A stretch of DNA of 64,000 nt, from NCBI GenBank assembly GCA_963682005.1, contig OY820914.1, positions 1 to 64,000 on the forward strand. Reading direction: 5' to 3'. The DNA is from CAIYUC01 sp963682005. Its GTDB lineage: Bacteria > Bacteroidota > Bacteroidia > Bacteroidales > FEN-979. Position 1 is the stretch's first letter; each line of letters begins with the position of its first letter. The notes under the pieces were generated by a model. It was not told where the DNA came from, did no database searches, and saw nothing but the letters and a program-made list of their open reading frames with translations. Position numbers and translations under genes: made by a program. This document shows, in pieces, positions 33,066-41,688 of this stretch.

Positions 33066-34085
33066 TCACTTCTGTCCCGCCAATGCCTTCTCCCAATTCC
33101 AGGCCGACAGGGTCATATCATCCAGGTCTTTTTCGGCTTTCCATCCTAATTCGGTATTTGCAAGTGTTGTATCCGCCCACACTTTTTCCACATCGCCCGG
33201 CCGACGATCAAGGATTTGGTATTTCAGCTTCAGCCCTGATACCTTTTCAAACGATTTTATCACTTCCATTACCGAGCATCCGGTGCCGGTTCCGAGATTG
33301 AAGATCTCTATAGTCTTTTTCATTTTTCCTGAGATCATCCGTTCCACTGCAATGACGTGTGCCCTGGCGAGGTCGACAACATGAAGGTAATCCCGGATTG
33401 CTGTTCCGTCAGGCGTATTGTAATCATCCCCCCACACCCTGAGGAAATCCCTTTTCCCCATGGCAGTTTGCGTAATGTAAGGAATAAGATTATTCGGAAC
33501 CCCGATGGGCAATTCGCCGATAAGTGCCGACTCGTGTGCACCGATCGGGTTAAAATACCGGAGAAGGATTGTGCTAATTTTATTCGAAGCCACAACATCC
33601 GTGAGGATCTCTTCAGCGATCTGCTTTGTATTTCCATAAGGCGACATCGCCTTCTGAACGGGTGCATCTTCCCTGACGGGCAGCAGTTCCGGCTGCCCAT
33701 AAACAGTGCAGGAGGAGGAAAAAACGATGTGTTCAACTTCATTCATGATCATCCCCTGGAGGACATTCATGAGGGAAACCAGATTGTTCCTGTAATAATT
33801 AAGCGGCAATGCGACCGATTCACCGACAGCTTTGAATGCTGCGAAATGGATTATGGCCTGAATGTCGCTGTTTCGTTTAAAAAAATCCTCTGTCAGGGCC
33901 GGATCGGTCAGGTCAAATTGCTCAAAGAGCGGGCGCTTTCCTGTGATCAGGGCAATATTATCAACAACTTCGGCCGTGGAATTTACCAGGTTGTCGACGA
34001 TGATCACATCGTAACCTTTCTTCTGCAGTTCCACCACAGTATGGGATCCGATAAAACCGGTACCGCCCGTGACAAGAATTTTCAT
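33066..34085 (-). CDS. galE: UDP-glucose 4-epimerase
   Basis: GalE interconverts UDP-glucose and UDP-galactose (and in some bacteria the GlcNAc/GalNAc forms). The 339-residue SDR protein has TGGTGFIGSH, SSSCTVYG and the catalytic YGNTK, together with PIGAHESALIGE, RDYLHVVDLARAH and NLGTGTGCSV. It follows wbpB by 2 bases, within the sugar cluster, so it is probably used for surface polysaccharide synthesis rather than only galactose use. A specificity for acetylated sugars cannot be excluded. Confidence 0.95.
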   Translation of the reverse strand: MKILVTGGTGFIGSHTVVELQKKGYDVIIVDNLVNSTAEVVDNIALITGKRPLFEQFDLTDPALTEDFFKRNSDIQAIIHFAAFKAVGESVALPLNYYRNNLVSLMNVLQGMIMNEVEHIVFSSSCTVYGQPELLPVREDAPVQKAMSPYGNTKQIAEEILTDVVASNKISTILLRYFNPIGAHESALIGELPIGVPNNLIPYITQTAMGKRDFLRVWGDDYNTPDGTAIRDYLHVVDLARAHVIAVERMISGKMKKTIEIFNLGTGTGCSVMEVIKSFEKVSGLKLKYQILDRRPGDVEKVWADTTLANTELGWKAEKDLDDMTLSAWNWEKALAGQK

Positions 34086-34087
34086 AT

Positions 34088-35077
34088 TCAGAGTTCTAGT
34101 GTTTTCAGTATGGGATGGTAGTCCCCTTCCTTGTGTATTGACCTGCTATTACGAATATTATAGACGATCTCGATGGCATGCTTGCTGTCTTCAAGTGTAA
34201 ATCCGTTTCCTGCCAGGATATCCCGGTAACTGACCGTATGGAGATCCGTAAAGCCTTCGCTGAATTCTACCTCTGTGCCATCAAGGACAAGTGCCCTGTA
34301 TGTTGTCTTTCCTGCGTTCCGGATATTCAGTGGAATATCTTCGCGATTCAGGCTCAGGAACCAGCGGATCCGGGCTCTTTCGAGCTGAAGGTAGCCGGCT
34401 GCCCTGTCGCGTGTCAACAGATGAACTTTGTTTTCACTGACATTCCCGAAGATCCAGGCCAGCATATCAAAGAAGTGCACACCGATATTTGTGGCAATAC
34501 CTCCTGATTTTTCGATGTCGCCCTTCCAGGACCGGTAATACCATTTCCCCCTGCTCGTAATATAGGTCAGGTCGAGGTTATAGATCTTATCTTTCGGTCC
34601 ATTGGCAATCTTGTTCTTCAATTCGATAATGGCCGGATGCAAACGCAACTGCAGGATCGTAAAAACACTTTTTCCCGTTTCCTGTTCAATAACCTTTAAT
34701 GCATCAGCATTCCAGGGATTGAGGACGATAGGCTTTTCGCAGATCGCGTGTGCATCGTTTCTCAGGGCCAGCCGGATATGAGAATCATGCATATAATTTG
34801 GAGAGCAGATGCTCACATAATCTATCTTCTGGCTACCATTCGCGCTTTTCAGGAGAGAATTTCTCCTGCGCTTATCAAGATGTCTGTCGAATCGTTCCGG
34901 TTCTATAAAAAAATCAGCATTGGGGAAATAGCTATCCATTATACCTACTCCATCGTATGGATCCAGAGCGGCAACCAGTGTATTTCCAGTTTCTCTAATC
35001 GCTTTCATGTGTCGCGGTGCGATATAACCGGCTGCACCAATCAAAGCAAAATTCAGCGGTCTGTTCAGTTCACTCAT
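34088..35077 (-). CDS. wbpB: UDP-GlcNAc-uronate 3-dehydrogenase (WbpB/WlbA type)
   Basis: This Gfo/Idh/MocA-family NAD enzyme oxidises C3 of UDP-GlcNAc-uronate to the 3-keto form used in 2,3-diamino-uronic acid synthesis. The 329 residues begin with NFALIGAAGYIAPRHMKAI, close to the Pseudomonas WbpB sequence as I remember it. CEKPIV, DLTYITSRGKWYYRSWKGD, GGIATNIGVHFFDML and EFSEGFTDLHT also match. The catalytic Lys and His are in CEKP and NIGVHFFD. It lies between wbpD and galE with 1- and 2-base gaps, so the cluster is a single operon. Confidence 0.93.
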   Translation of the reverse strand: MSELNRPLNFALIGAAGYIAPRHMKAIRETGNTLVAALDPYDGVGIMDSYFPNADFFIEPERFDRHLDKRRRNSLLKSANGSQKIDYVSICSPNYMHDSHIRLALRNDAHAICEKPIVLNPWNADALKVIEQETGKSVFTILQLRLHPAIIELKNKIANGPKDKIYNLDLTYITSRGKWYYRSWKGDIEKSGGIATNIGVHFFDMLAWIFGNVSENKVHLLTRDRAAGYLQLERARIRWFLSLNREDIPLNIRNAGKTTYRALVLDGTEVEFSEGFTDLHTVSYRDILAGNGFTLEDSKHAIEIVYNIRNSRSIHKEGDYHPILKTLEL

Positions 35078-35078
35078 A

Positions 35079-35666
35079 TTATTTTTGACTAACTAATTTC
35101 TTAACCTGTCCTTCTTCGAGAATGTATTTTTCCCGGCTTTCAGGACATACAGCGATTCCTTCCTCATTGAATTCGAGGCGATGTCCGAATTCACTCATCC
35201 AGCCAATGTGCCGGGCCGGATTTCCGACGATCAGGGCATAGGCGGGAACGTTTTTTGTCACGACAGCGCCTGCTCCGATAAAGGCAAACTCACCGATCTC
35301 ATGTCCGCAGACAATGGTTGCGTTTGCACCGATCGTTGCCCCTTTCCTGACCAGGGTTTTTGTATATTGATCTTTCCGGATCACAGCGCTGCGAGGATTG
35401 ACAATGTTAGTAAAAACCATTGACGGACCCAGGAAAACATCGTCTTCACAGATCACCCCCGTATAGATCGAGATATTGTTCTGAACCTTGCAATTCTTTC
35501 CAAGGACGACCTCTGGGGAAACCACTACATTCTGCCCCAGGTTGCAGTTCTCACCAAGGACGGCACCAGTCATGACATGGGTAAAATGCCAAATTTTAGT
35601 CCCTTTTCCTATTTTACAGCCATCATCGATAACAGCGGTCTCATGTGCAAAATACTCTTTTTCCAT
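35079..35666 (-). CDS. wbpD: UDP-2,3-diamino-uronate N-acetyltransferase (WbpD/WlbB type)
   Basis: WbpD acetylates the 3-amino group to make UDP-GlcNAc(3NAc)A. The 195-residue protein is a left-handed beta-helix acetyltransferase: hexapeptide repeats (LGENCNLGQNVVVSPEVVLG) run through the first 140 residues. IWHFTHVMTGAVLG contains the catalytic His, and RKGATIGANATIVCGHEIG and AGAVVTKNVPAYALIVGNPA are typical. It lies 3 bases from wbpE and 1 base from wbpB. The order E-D-B is a permutation of the known B-E-D arrangement but all three steps are present. Confidence 0.92.
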   Translation of the reverse strand: MEKEYFAHETAVIDDGCKIGKGTKIWHFTHVMTGAVLGENCNLGQNVVVSPEVVLGKNCKVQNNISIYTGVICEDDVFLGPSMVFTNIVNPRSAVIRKDQYTKTLVRKGATIGANATIVCGHEIGEFAFIGAGAVVTKNVPAYALIVGNPARHIGWMSEFGHRLEFNEEGIAVCPESREKYILEEGQVKKLVSQK

Positions 35667-35669
35667 AGG

Positions 35670-36800
35670 TTATTTATTGACAAATTCCAGGAGTGATCCG
35701 GTAATAAACTTCAATTGTTCCTCATCCAGTTCAGTATGCATGGGAAGAGAGATCACACGTTCAGCAAGTTCTTCCGTAACAGGAAATTCGCCTGAATCAT
35801 AATGGCAATCCACGAATGCTTTTTGCTGATGCAACGGAACAGGATAATAGACCATGGCAGGAATTCCTTTGGATCCAAGGTAGTCCTGTAGTCCCTTCCT
35901 GTCAACATTTTCCAAAAGAAGTGTATACTGATGAAAAACGTGGTCGGATTTTGGATAGCGGTATGGTGTTGTTAACTTTGGATTCCCGGCAAATGCACGG
36001 TCGTAATAATCGGCGGCATCCCTCCTTTTCTGTGCATATTCATCAAGGTGCTGTAACTTCACTTTAAGGATGGCGGCCTGGATGCTGTCGAGACGGGAGT
36101 TCACCCCAATGCAGTCGTGGTAGTACCGTACTTCCATACCATGGTTCACGATTATCCTTAACTGTCGTGCAAGCTCATCATCATTGGTAAATATGGCACC
36201 GCCATCACCGTAGCATCCGAGGTTCTTGGAGGGGAAGAAGGAGGTACAGCCGATCTGTCCGATCGTTCCGGCTTTTTTCTTTTTTCCGTCAGCGAAATGA
36301 TAATCGGCGCCAATGGCCTGGCAGGCGTCTTCAATAACATAAAGGTTATACCTGTTTGCAATATCCATGATCGCTTCCATATCGGCACACTGGCCGAAAA
36401 GATGTACCGGGATGATAGCTTTCGTTTTCGGGGTGATGGCCTTTTCGATCAGCTTCGGGTCAATATTGAAGGTTCCGGGCTCGACATCGATGAGAACAGG
36501 TGTCAGTCCAAGCAAGGCAATCACTTCGACCGTGGCGATAAAGGTAAAGGAGACTGTGATGACTTCATCCCCTGGCTTCAATCCAAGCGCCATCATGGCA
36601 ACCTGTAATGCATCGGTTCCATTGGCACAGGGAACAACATGCTTAATACCCAGGTAATTTTCGAGATCTTCCTGGAAGCCTTTCACGGCCGGTCCGTTGA
36701 TAAAAGCACAAGAGTCAACCACACTTTGTATTCCGAGATCGATCTCAGGTTTGATTTTCTGGTACTGACCCTGAAGGTCAACCATCTGTATCTTTTTCAT
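35670..36800 (-). CDS. wbpE: UDP-3-keto-uronate aminotransferase (WbpE/WlbC type)
   Basis: This DegT/DnrJ/EryC1-family PLP enzyme aminates the 3-keto sugar made by WbpB, using glutamate. The 376 residues include the opening KIQMVDLQGQYQKIKPEI, NGTDALQVAMMALG, the PLP lysine in SFFPSKNLGCYGDGG (about residue 193), and HGMEVRYYHDCIGVNSRLD. They align well with Pseudomonas WbpE from memory. As first gene of the wbpE-wbpD-wbpB-galE operon, it has a TACCTTTG box 40 bases upstream of the start. A WbpI epimerase gene is not seen. Confidence 0.93.
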   Translation of the reverse strand: MKKIQMVDLQGQYQKIKPEIDLGIQSVVDSCAFINGPAVKGFQEDLENYLGIKHVVPCANGTDALQVAMMALGLKPGDEVITVSFTFIATVEVIALLGLTPVLIDVEPGTFNIDPKLIEKAITPKTKAIIPVHLFGQCADMEAIMDIANRYNLYVIEDACQAIGADYHFADGKKKKAGTIGQIGCTSFFPSKNLGCYGDGGAIFTNDDELARQLRIIVNHGMEVRYYHDCIGVNSRLDSIQAAILKVKLQHLDEYAQKRRDAADYYDRAFAGNPKLTTPYRYPKSDHVFHQYTLLLENVDRKGLQDYLGSKGIPAMVYYPVPLHQQKAFVDCHYDSGEFPVTEELAERVISLPMHTELDEEQLKFITGSLLEFVNK

Positions 36801-36840
36801 TCGGTTCTATTATTTGTGTTTATGCGATTTTATTGTTGTG

Positions 36841-36848
36841 CAAAGGTA
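36841..36848 (-). promoter_or_regulatory. Promoter (-7 box) of the wbp sugar operon
   Basis: The minus strand reads TACCTTTG, fitting TAnnTTTG exactly, 40 bases before the wbpE start. The -33 region falls inside the GAAGTAGC repeat array (36861-37025), so the array edge forms the upstream promoter element. Confidence 0.55.
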
Positions 36849-36860
36849 ATAATCTAAAAG

Positions 36861-37025
36861 AAATAGCGAAGTAGCGAAGTAGCGAAGTAGCGAAATAGCG
36901 AAGTAGCGAAGTAGCGAAGTAGCGAAGTAGCGAAGTAGCGAAATAGCGAAGTAGCGAAGTAGCGAAGTAGCGAAGTAGCGAAGTAGCGAAGTAGCGAAGT
37001 AGCGAAGTAACGAAGTAGCGAAATA
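36861..37025. repeat. 8-bp tandem repeat array (GAAGTAGC, about 20 copies)
   Basis: The unit GAAGTAGC repeats nearly perfectly over 165 bases, with GAAATAGC and GAAGTAAC variants. Because 8 is not a multiple of 3, the minus strand gives an eight-residue peptide repeat (SLLRYFAT) in all three frames, so the minus-strand ORF there is not taken as coding. It lies 12 bases upstream of the wbp -7 box. Confidence 0.95.
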
Positions 37026-37038
37026 CTAAGATTTCCCA

Positions 37039-37074
37039 GATGACTCGATGACTGGATGACTTGATGACTCGATG
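37039..37074. repeat. 8-bp tandem repeat (GATGACTC family)
   Basis: Four and a half copies of GATGACTC with GATGACTG and GATGACTT variants, 25 bases after the elbB stop. On the elbB sense strand the order is GAGTCATC, then GCTACTTC. Confidence 0.88.
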
Positions 37075-37099
37075 GCCGCATGACTTTGTTGGCTTTGAA

Positions 37100-37753
37100 T
37101 TAATCCTTCATCACCTTCATCATCTCATTGACTATATTTTCTGTGCCATTTGCAATGTCGGTTATGTTTGCGTCAAGCATATAGCACGGGGTGGTAAAAA
37201 TTTTCTTTTCCCTGTCGATGACCACTTCGCCATGCTCTGACATGGAATAGGTTGATCCCATCCGCTCGATAAATTCCTGTGAAGCCTTATCATTTCCTGT
37301 GGTAAGATCCGTGTCTGTCAACACCCTCGCAAGGATCACCGGGGCGATGCACATGGCTCCTACTGGTTTTCCGGCATCGGACATTGATTTAACTGCTTTC
37401 TGAACATCCTGGTTGACCGTGCAGGCATCTCCATCCATGGCCCAGGTGCAGAGGTTCTTTGCAGCACCAAACCCTCCGGGAAATATGAGGGCATCGAATT
37501 CAGAGGCGTTAAACTCACTGGCTGCCCTGATTTTTCCTCTTGCGATACGGGCAGATTCAACAAGAACGTTCCGCTTTTCATTTGTCACTTCGCCGGTCAG
37601 GTGGTTGATCACGTGATGTTGGGGAATATCCGGCGCAAAGATCTCATATCCGGCACCGGCTTTTGCAATCGCCAGCAACGTCAGGGTTGCTTCATGGATC
37701 TCAGCGCCATCAAAAACGCCGGAGCCGGCTAATATTACTGCAAATTTTTTCAT
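37100..37753 (-). CDS. elbB: ElbB-type glyoxalase-like protein (DJ-1/PfpI family)
   Basis: ElbB proteins are DJ-1/PfpI-superfamily enzymes; E. coli ElbB is linked to isoprenoid production and has glyoxalase activity. The 217-residue protein has the diagnostic ILAGSGVFDGAEIHEATLT, DALIFPGGFGAAKNLCTW and GAMCIAPVILARVL, which contains the nucleophilic Cys, and matches E. coli ElbB closely from memory. The full length is present. It lies upstream of the wbp operon on the same strand, separated by the repeat arrays, and follows buk after another repeat-bearing gap. Confidence 0.93.
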   Translation of the reverse strand: MKKFAVILAGSGVFDGAEIHEATLTLLAIAKAGAGYEIFAPDIPQHHVINHLTGEVTNEKRNVLVESARIARGKIRAASEFNASEFDALIFPGGFGAAKNLCTWAMDGDACTVNQDVQKAVKSMSDAGKPVGAMCIAPVILARVLTDTDLTTGNDKASQEFIERMGSTYSMSEHGEVVIDREKKIFTTPCYMLDANITDIANGTENIVNEMMKVMKD

Positions 37754-37770
37754 TTTTCAGGATGCTTTTA

Positions 37771-37816
37771 CGTCACAAGGTAATACAGTAACAAAGTGAC
37801 AAAGTAACACAGAACC
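37771..37816. repeat. 8-bp tandem repeat (AAAGTAAC/AAAGTGAC)
   Basis: About four degenerate copies of AAAGTRAC and related 8-mers, between buk and elbB. On the buk sense strand this reads TTACTTTG-like, resembling the other 8-mers with a GTTACTTYG core. Confidence 0.72.
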
Positions 37817-37861
37817 AGGATGATCAGCCCGCCAATTCATCAGCTCATCAACTCATGAGTT

Positions 37862-38938
37862 CTATTTATATTCTTTCGGCACCAGTTCCCCGGTGATCAC
37901 CATCAGCCCGTTCATTGCGAGGGCCTTCATTTCATCTTCTCCGGGGAAAACATGGATTGGCGCCAGCTTATAGACCCGTTCCTGTATCCAGTTGACAAAG
38001 GATTTATCATAGGCGATACCACCGGTGATCAGGATTGCATCCACTTCGCATTTGAGTACGGTGTACATTTCACCAACTGCTTTGGCAACCTGGTACGCCA
38101 TGGCATGGTAGATCATTTCCGCTTTTTCATCACCGGCGTTCACCATTTTTTCGACGGCGGCAGCATCGTTTGTACCCAGGTAGCTGACGAGGCCGCCTTC
38201 GCCCTTGTTCATTTTCTGAACCTCTTTCAATGAATACTTTCCGCTGAAACAAAGACGAATGAGTGGTCCTACGGGAAGTGTGCCACTGCGTTCGGGTGTA
38301 AAGGGACCTTCTCCATCGAGTCCCTGGTTCACATCGATGACACGCCCTTTGTGATGGGCTCCGACCGTAATTCCACCTCCAAGGTGTACGACAATCAGGT
38401 TAAGGTCTTCATATTTGCGGCGTGTGGTCCTTGCAAATTCGCGGGCCACAGCTTTCTGGTTCAAGGCATGGAAAATGGAGATCCGTTCAAACAGCGGATG
38501 GCCTGAGATACGTGCAATGTCGTCCATCTCGTCAACAACGATCGGATCGACAATGTATGCCTTTGCACTTGGAAGCACTTTTATGATGTCATGGGCGATC
38601 AGGCCTCCCAGGTTGCTTGCGTGTTCTCCAAGCGGGCTGTTGATCAGATCGTGAATCATGGCATCGTTGATCTCGTAGATCCCTGAAGGGATTGGTTTCA
38701 GAAGTCCTCCTCTCCCGACCACGGCCAGAAGGTTATCATCCGGAACCTCTGCTTCATTCAGCGTATGAATGATAAGATCCTTGCGGAAATGAAACTGGTC
38801 GGTGATCTTGGTGAAAGGGGCCAGTTCTTCTGTACTGTGCTTGATATTTTTCAGGAAGACCGGTTCTGTACCCTGATAGACTGCTATCTTTGTTGAAGTG
38901 GAGCCCGGATTTATGGCCAGGATGCGTACATCTTTCAT
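37862..38938 (-). CDS. buk: Butyrate kinase
   Basis: Buk converts butyryl phosphate and ADP to butyrate and ATP (some members use branched-chain acyl phosphates). The 358-residue acetokinase-family protein has the phosphate-1 motif AINPGSTSTKIAVY, LGGGITVGAHHKGRVID, and DVNQGLDGEGPFTPERSG. The length is normal. Together with ptb upstream, it forms a substrate-level phosphorylation pair. The permease lies between them with gaps of 26 and 18 bases, so one operon is likely. Confidence 0.96.
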   Translation of the reverse strand: MKDVRILAINPGSTSTKIAVYQGTEPVFLKNIKHSTEELAPFTKITDQFHFRKDLIIHTLNEAEVPDDNLLAVVGRGGLLKPIPSGIYEINDAMIHDLINSPLGEHASNLGGLIAHDIIKVLPSAKAYIVDPIVVDEMDDIARISGHPLFERISIFHALNQKAVAREFARTTRRKYEDLNLIVVHLGGGITVGAHHKGRVIDVNQGLDGEGPFTPERSGTLPVGPLIRLCFSGKYSLKEVQKMNKGEGGLVSYLGTNDAAAVEKMVNAGDEKAEMIYHAMAYQVAKAVGEMYTVLKCEVDAILITGGIAYDKSFVNWIQERVYKLAPIHVFPGEDEMKALAMNGLMVITGELVPKEYK

Positions 38939-38956
38939 ACTCTTCGGGATAAATTA

Positions 38957-40495
38957 TTATTTTCTTTCATTGCCGATGTTTCTCAGCTTGCTTTTCCTGA
39001 TTCCGTATGTGAAATAGATCACCATACCCAGTGCCATCCAGATCAGCAAACGCAGCCAGGTATCAAGCGGCAGTGAGAACATCTGGATCAGGCAAATGAG
39101 GGCTCCGAGGACTGGTACATATGGCAGGAAAGGTGTCCTGAAGGGCCGTGGAAGATCCGGTTTTGCCTTGCGCAAGACAAGAATGCTTACGCAGACGATG
39201 GCAAAGGCGAGGAGGGTTCCGATGGAAACCAGTTCTCCAAGAATACTGATCGGAAGGATCCCGGCAAGGATGAGTGCCACAGAACCGGTGAGGAGCGTAC
39301 TGACATATGGTGTTTTAAATTTCGGATGTACCCTGGAAAAAACGGGTGGCAGCAGTCCGTCTTTTGACATGGAGTAGAAGATCCGGGGCTGCCCCATCAG
39401 CATCACGAGGATCACAGAGCTTAAACCGGCAATGGCTGCAATTTTTACGATCGGCCGGAGCCAGAACATCCCCTCTCCCATGGCATTGACACCAACAGCG
39501 ACCGGGTCGGGAACGTTCAGGGCGGTATAGCTTACAATCCCCGTAAGGACAAGCGCAACCATGATATAAAGTATGGTGGAAACGGTCAATGATCCGAGGA
39601 TTCCGATCGGCATATGCTTTTGCGGATTTTTTGCTTCCTGGGCTGCGGTTGAAACGGCATCAAATCCAATATAGGCAAAGAAGATGACGCCTGCCCCGCG
39701 AAGAATTCCGCTCCATCCGAAATGACCTGATTCCCCGGTATTCGCGGGAATGAAGGGATGCCAGTTTGCCATTCTTACAAACATGATCCCGATCCCGATG
39801 AACAGGATGATCACAGAGACTTTCACGATGACCATGATGTTGTTGAAGTTGGCCGATTCCCTGATCCCTATTACCAGCAGCAAGGTGAGGACCCCGACGA
39901 TGAACATGGCCGGAAGGTTGATGACGGCCGTTACATGAGGAAGGGCATCCACATTCACACCCTGTGATGACAAGCTTTGCGAAAGATTATGTGTCAGCTG
40001 CTGCCATCCGAGATTCGGAACATCAATAAGGATGGTCCCGGTGGCAGCTGTCAGCATGGTTGGCAGGTGGATCCCGAAATCATTCAGGAAACTCACGACA
40101 TAACCTCCCCATCCCACAGAGACCGTTGATGCAGCAAACAGGTATTCAAGGATAAGGTCCCATCCGATGATCCAGGCAAGAAACTCACCTAGGGTTGCAT
40201 AGGCATAGGTATATGCGCTTCCGGCGATGGGGATCATGGAGGCAAATTCAGCGTAGCACAATCCGGCAAATGCGCAGGCCAGTCCTGAAATGATGAATGA
40301 GATCACGATGGCTGGTCCTGCATACTGGGCAGCTGCCTGCCCGGTAAGGACGAAAATTCCCGCCCCGATGATGGCCCCGATACCGAGCGTTACCAGGTTC
40401 GTTGCTGTAAGCGCACGTTTCAGGCCATGACTGGTATCGGTGGCCTCATTCATCAGATCATGAATGGATTTTGTCTGAAATAATTTGCTGGACAT
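38957..40495 (-). CDS. APC-superfamily amino acid permease (CAT-like)
   Basis: The 512-residue protein has about 12-13 transmembrane helices and the APC signature near the N terminus (TLGIGAIIGAGIFVLTGQAA) that forms the substrate site. FAYIGFDAVSTAAQEAKNPQ and FYSMSKDGLLPP are characteristic of the cationic-amino-acid-transporter branch (APC 2.A.3.3). Its place between ptb and buk suggests that it imports an amino acid fermented through acyl-phosphate. Substrate specificity cannot be read from the sequence. Confidence 0.93.
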   Translation of the reverse strand: MSSKLFQTKSIHDLMNEATDTSHGLKRALTATNLVTLGIGAIIGAGIFVLTGQAAAQYAGPAIVISFIISGLACAFAGLCYAEFASMIPIAGSAYTYAYATLGEFLAWIIGWDLILEYLFAASTVSVGWGGYVVSFLNDFGIHLPTMLTAATGTILIDVPNLGWQQLTHNLSQSLSSQGVNVDALPHVTAVINLPAMFIVGVLTLLLVIGIRESANFNNIMVIVKVSVIILFIGIGIMFVRMANWHPFIPANTGESGHFGWSGILRGAGVIFFAYIGFDAVSTAAQEAKNPQKHMPIGILGSLTVSTILYIMVALVLTGIVSYTALNVPDPVAVGVNAMGEGMFWLRPIVKIAAIAGLSSVILVMLMGQPRIFYSMSKDGLLPPVFSRVHPKFKTPYVSTLLTGSVALILAGILPISILGELVSIGTLLAFAIVCVSILVLRKAKPDLPRPFRTPFLPYVPVLGALICLIQMFSLPLDTWLRLLIWMALGMVIYFTYGIRKSKLRNIGNERK

Positions 40496-40521
40496 GGCAA
40501 AAGGTTAAGTAAGAGATTTTA

Positions 40522-41451
40522 TTAGCTAACCGCAGCAGCCATAACAATGCTATCCTGCTTGGATTCTTCGGTATCGGACCGTGAAGTGAGCACTATTGGT
40601 GCAGCGGCTCCGAGGATACAGGCTGCCAGCTTGGCATTGGCGGAGAATCCATACGCTTTGTAAAGTACATTCCCTGCTTCGATATCGGGGGCAACCAGCA
40701 GATCTGCATCTCCGGCAACATCGCTGACGATCCCTTTATGCTTTGCACTTTCCATGCTTACAGCGTTATCATAGGCGAGCGGTCCATCAATGATGCAATT
40801 CTTGATCTGTCCGCGCTGGTTCATCTTTGAGATGATCGCCGCATCCATTGTGGCCGGCATTGATTCATTGACCATTTCCACGGCTCCCAGCAGCGCCACT
40901 TTGGGCTTGCTGATCCCAAGCTTGTTCATGAATTCGACGGCATTGTTTATCAGCGCCACCTTTGTCTTCAGGTCAGGAGAGATGATCATGGCAGCATCTG
41001 TGAGGCCAAGAAGCTTGTGATAGGTGGGTATTTCGAACAATGCAAAGTGGGACAGGACTTCGTTTTTCCGGAGACCGTTTTCTTTATCAAGGACACCACG
41101 CAGGAGAACTGCCGTGGGTACATTGCCCTTCATGAGGATGTCAGCTTTTTTATCGTGGACCAGCTTCACAGCTGTTTTGACAGCATTGCCGTCATTTTCC
41201 TCATTGATGATCTTCAGTTTTGAAATATCAAGCTTCAGTTTCTTTGCGATCTCGCGGATCTGAACCTCTTTACCGACGAGAATGGCGTCGATCAGGTTTT
41301 TCTTTACAACTGAGCAAACGGCACCCAGTGAATGTTCATCATGGGCAACGGCAAGCACCAGCTTTTTTTTCGCTGATTTCTTGGCAATCGAATAAAGGTC
41401 GGATAATTTCGTGAGTCCTTCTTTTTTTGTGGTTTCCTTTGTTTTCATCAT
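40522..41451 (-). CDS. ptb: Phosphate butyryltransferase
   Basis: Ptb converts acyl-CoA (butyryl or branched) and phosphate to acyl-phosphate. The 309-residue protein matches the phosphate acetyl/butyryl transferase family: ILMKGNVPTAVLLRGVLD, GLTDAAMIISPDLKTKVALI, GPLAYDNAVSMESAKHKGI and DLLVAPDIEAGNVLYKAYGF. It has one internal lysine-rich segment near the N terminus (KKSAKKKLVLAVAHDEHS). It starts the ptb-permease-buk operon, divergent from tnaA across 237 bases. Confidence 0.94.
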   Translation of the reverse strand: MMKTKETTKKEGLTKLSDLYSIAKKSAKKKLVLAVAHDEHSLGAVCSVVKKNLIDAILVGKEVQIREIAKKLKLDISKLKIINEENDGNAVKTAVKLVHDKKADILMKGNVPTAVLLRGVLDKENGLRKNEVLSHFALFEIPTYHKLLGLTDAAMIISPDLKTKVALINNAVEFMNKLGISKPKVALLGAVEMVNESMPATMDAAIISKMNQRGQIKNCIIDGPLAYDNAVSMESAKHKGIVSDVAGDADLLVAPDIEAGNVLYKAYGFSANAKLAACILGAAAPIVLTSRSDTEESKQDSIVMAAAVS

Positions 41452-41655
41452 ATAATGGTTTTAAGATTATGTCTGGATGCAGCCCGCATTTGCTGATGAT
41501 CCGGAGTTCTGAAGAAAGATGTACGGATGCGGGTCCGATGTAATGATTTCTTCAGGTTTTCGGGCTCCGGAATGTGAACGGATCACTTCAACAAACGTAC
41601 ATGAAATTTAGAAAATACACAACGTTTGCAGAAAAAAAATCAATTAAAAATTTTC

Positions 41656-41663
41656 TACCTTTG
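41656..41663 (+). promoter_or_regulatory. Bacteroidota -7 box before tnaA
   Basis: TACCTTTG fits TAnnTTTG, 25 bases before the ATG at 41689. A TTTG lies at 41625-41628, but the 27-base spacing is longer than usual. Confidence 0.55.
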
Positions 41664-41688
41664 TGGTTCCTATCAAATTGCACATTTT

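Noticed and set aside
22430..37074. Tandem repeats as possible CRISPR arrays
   Set aside because: Units are 7-8 bp, adjacent to each other, with no spacers of constant length and no cas genes near.
36854..37081. A minus-strand open frame that translates to an eight-residue repeat (SLLRYFAT)
   Set aside because: The 8-bp DNA repeat yields the same peptide repeat in all three frames, and there is no start or domain outside the repeat. Its openness comes from the repeat.
41626..41688. Longer N terminus for tnaA
   Set aside because: It would begin within the promoter and read through the TACCTTTG box, while the ATG at 41689 starts exactly where known tryptophanases start (MELPFSES).
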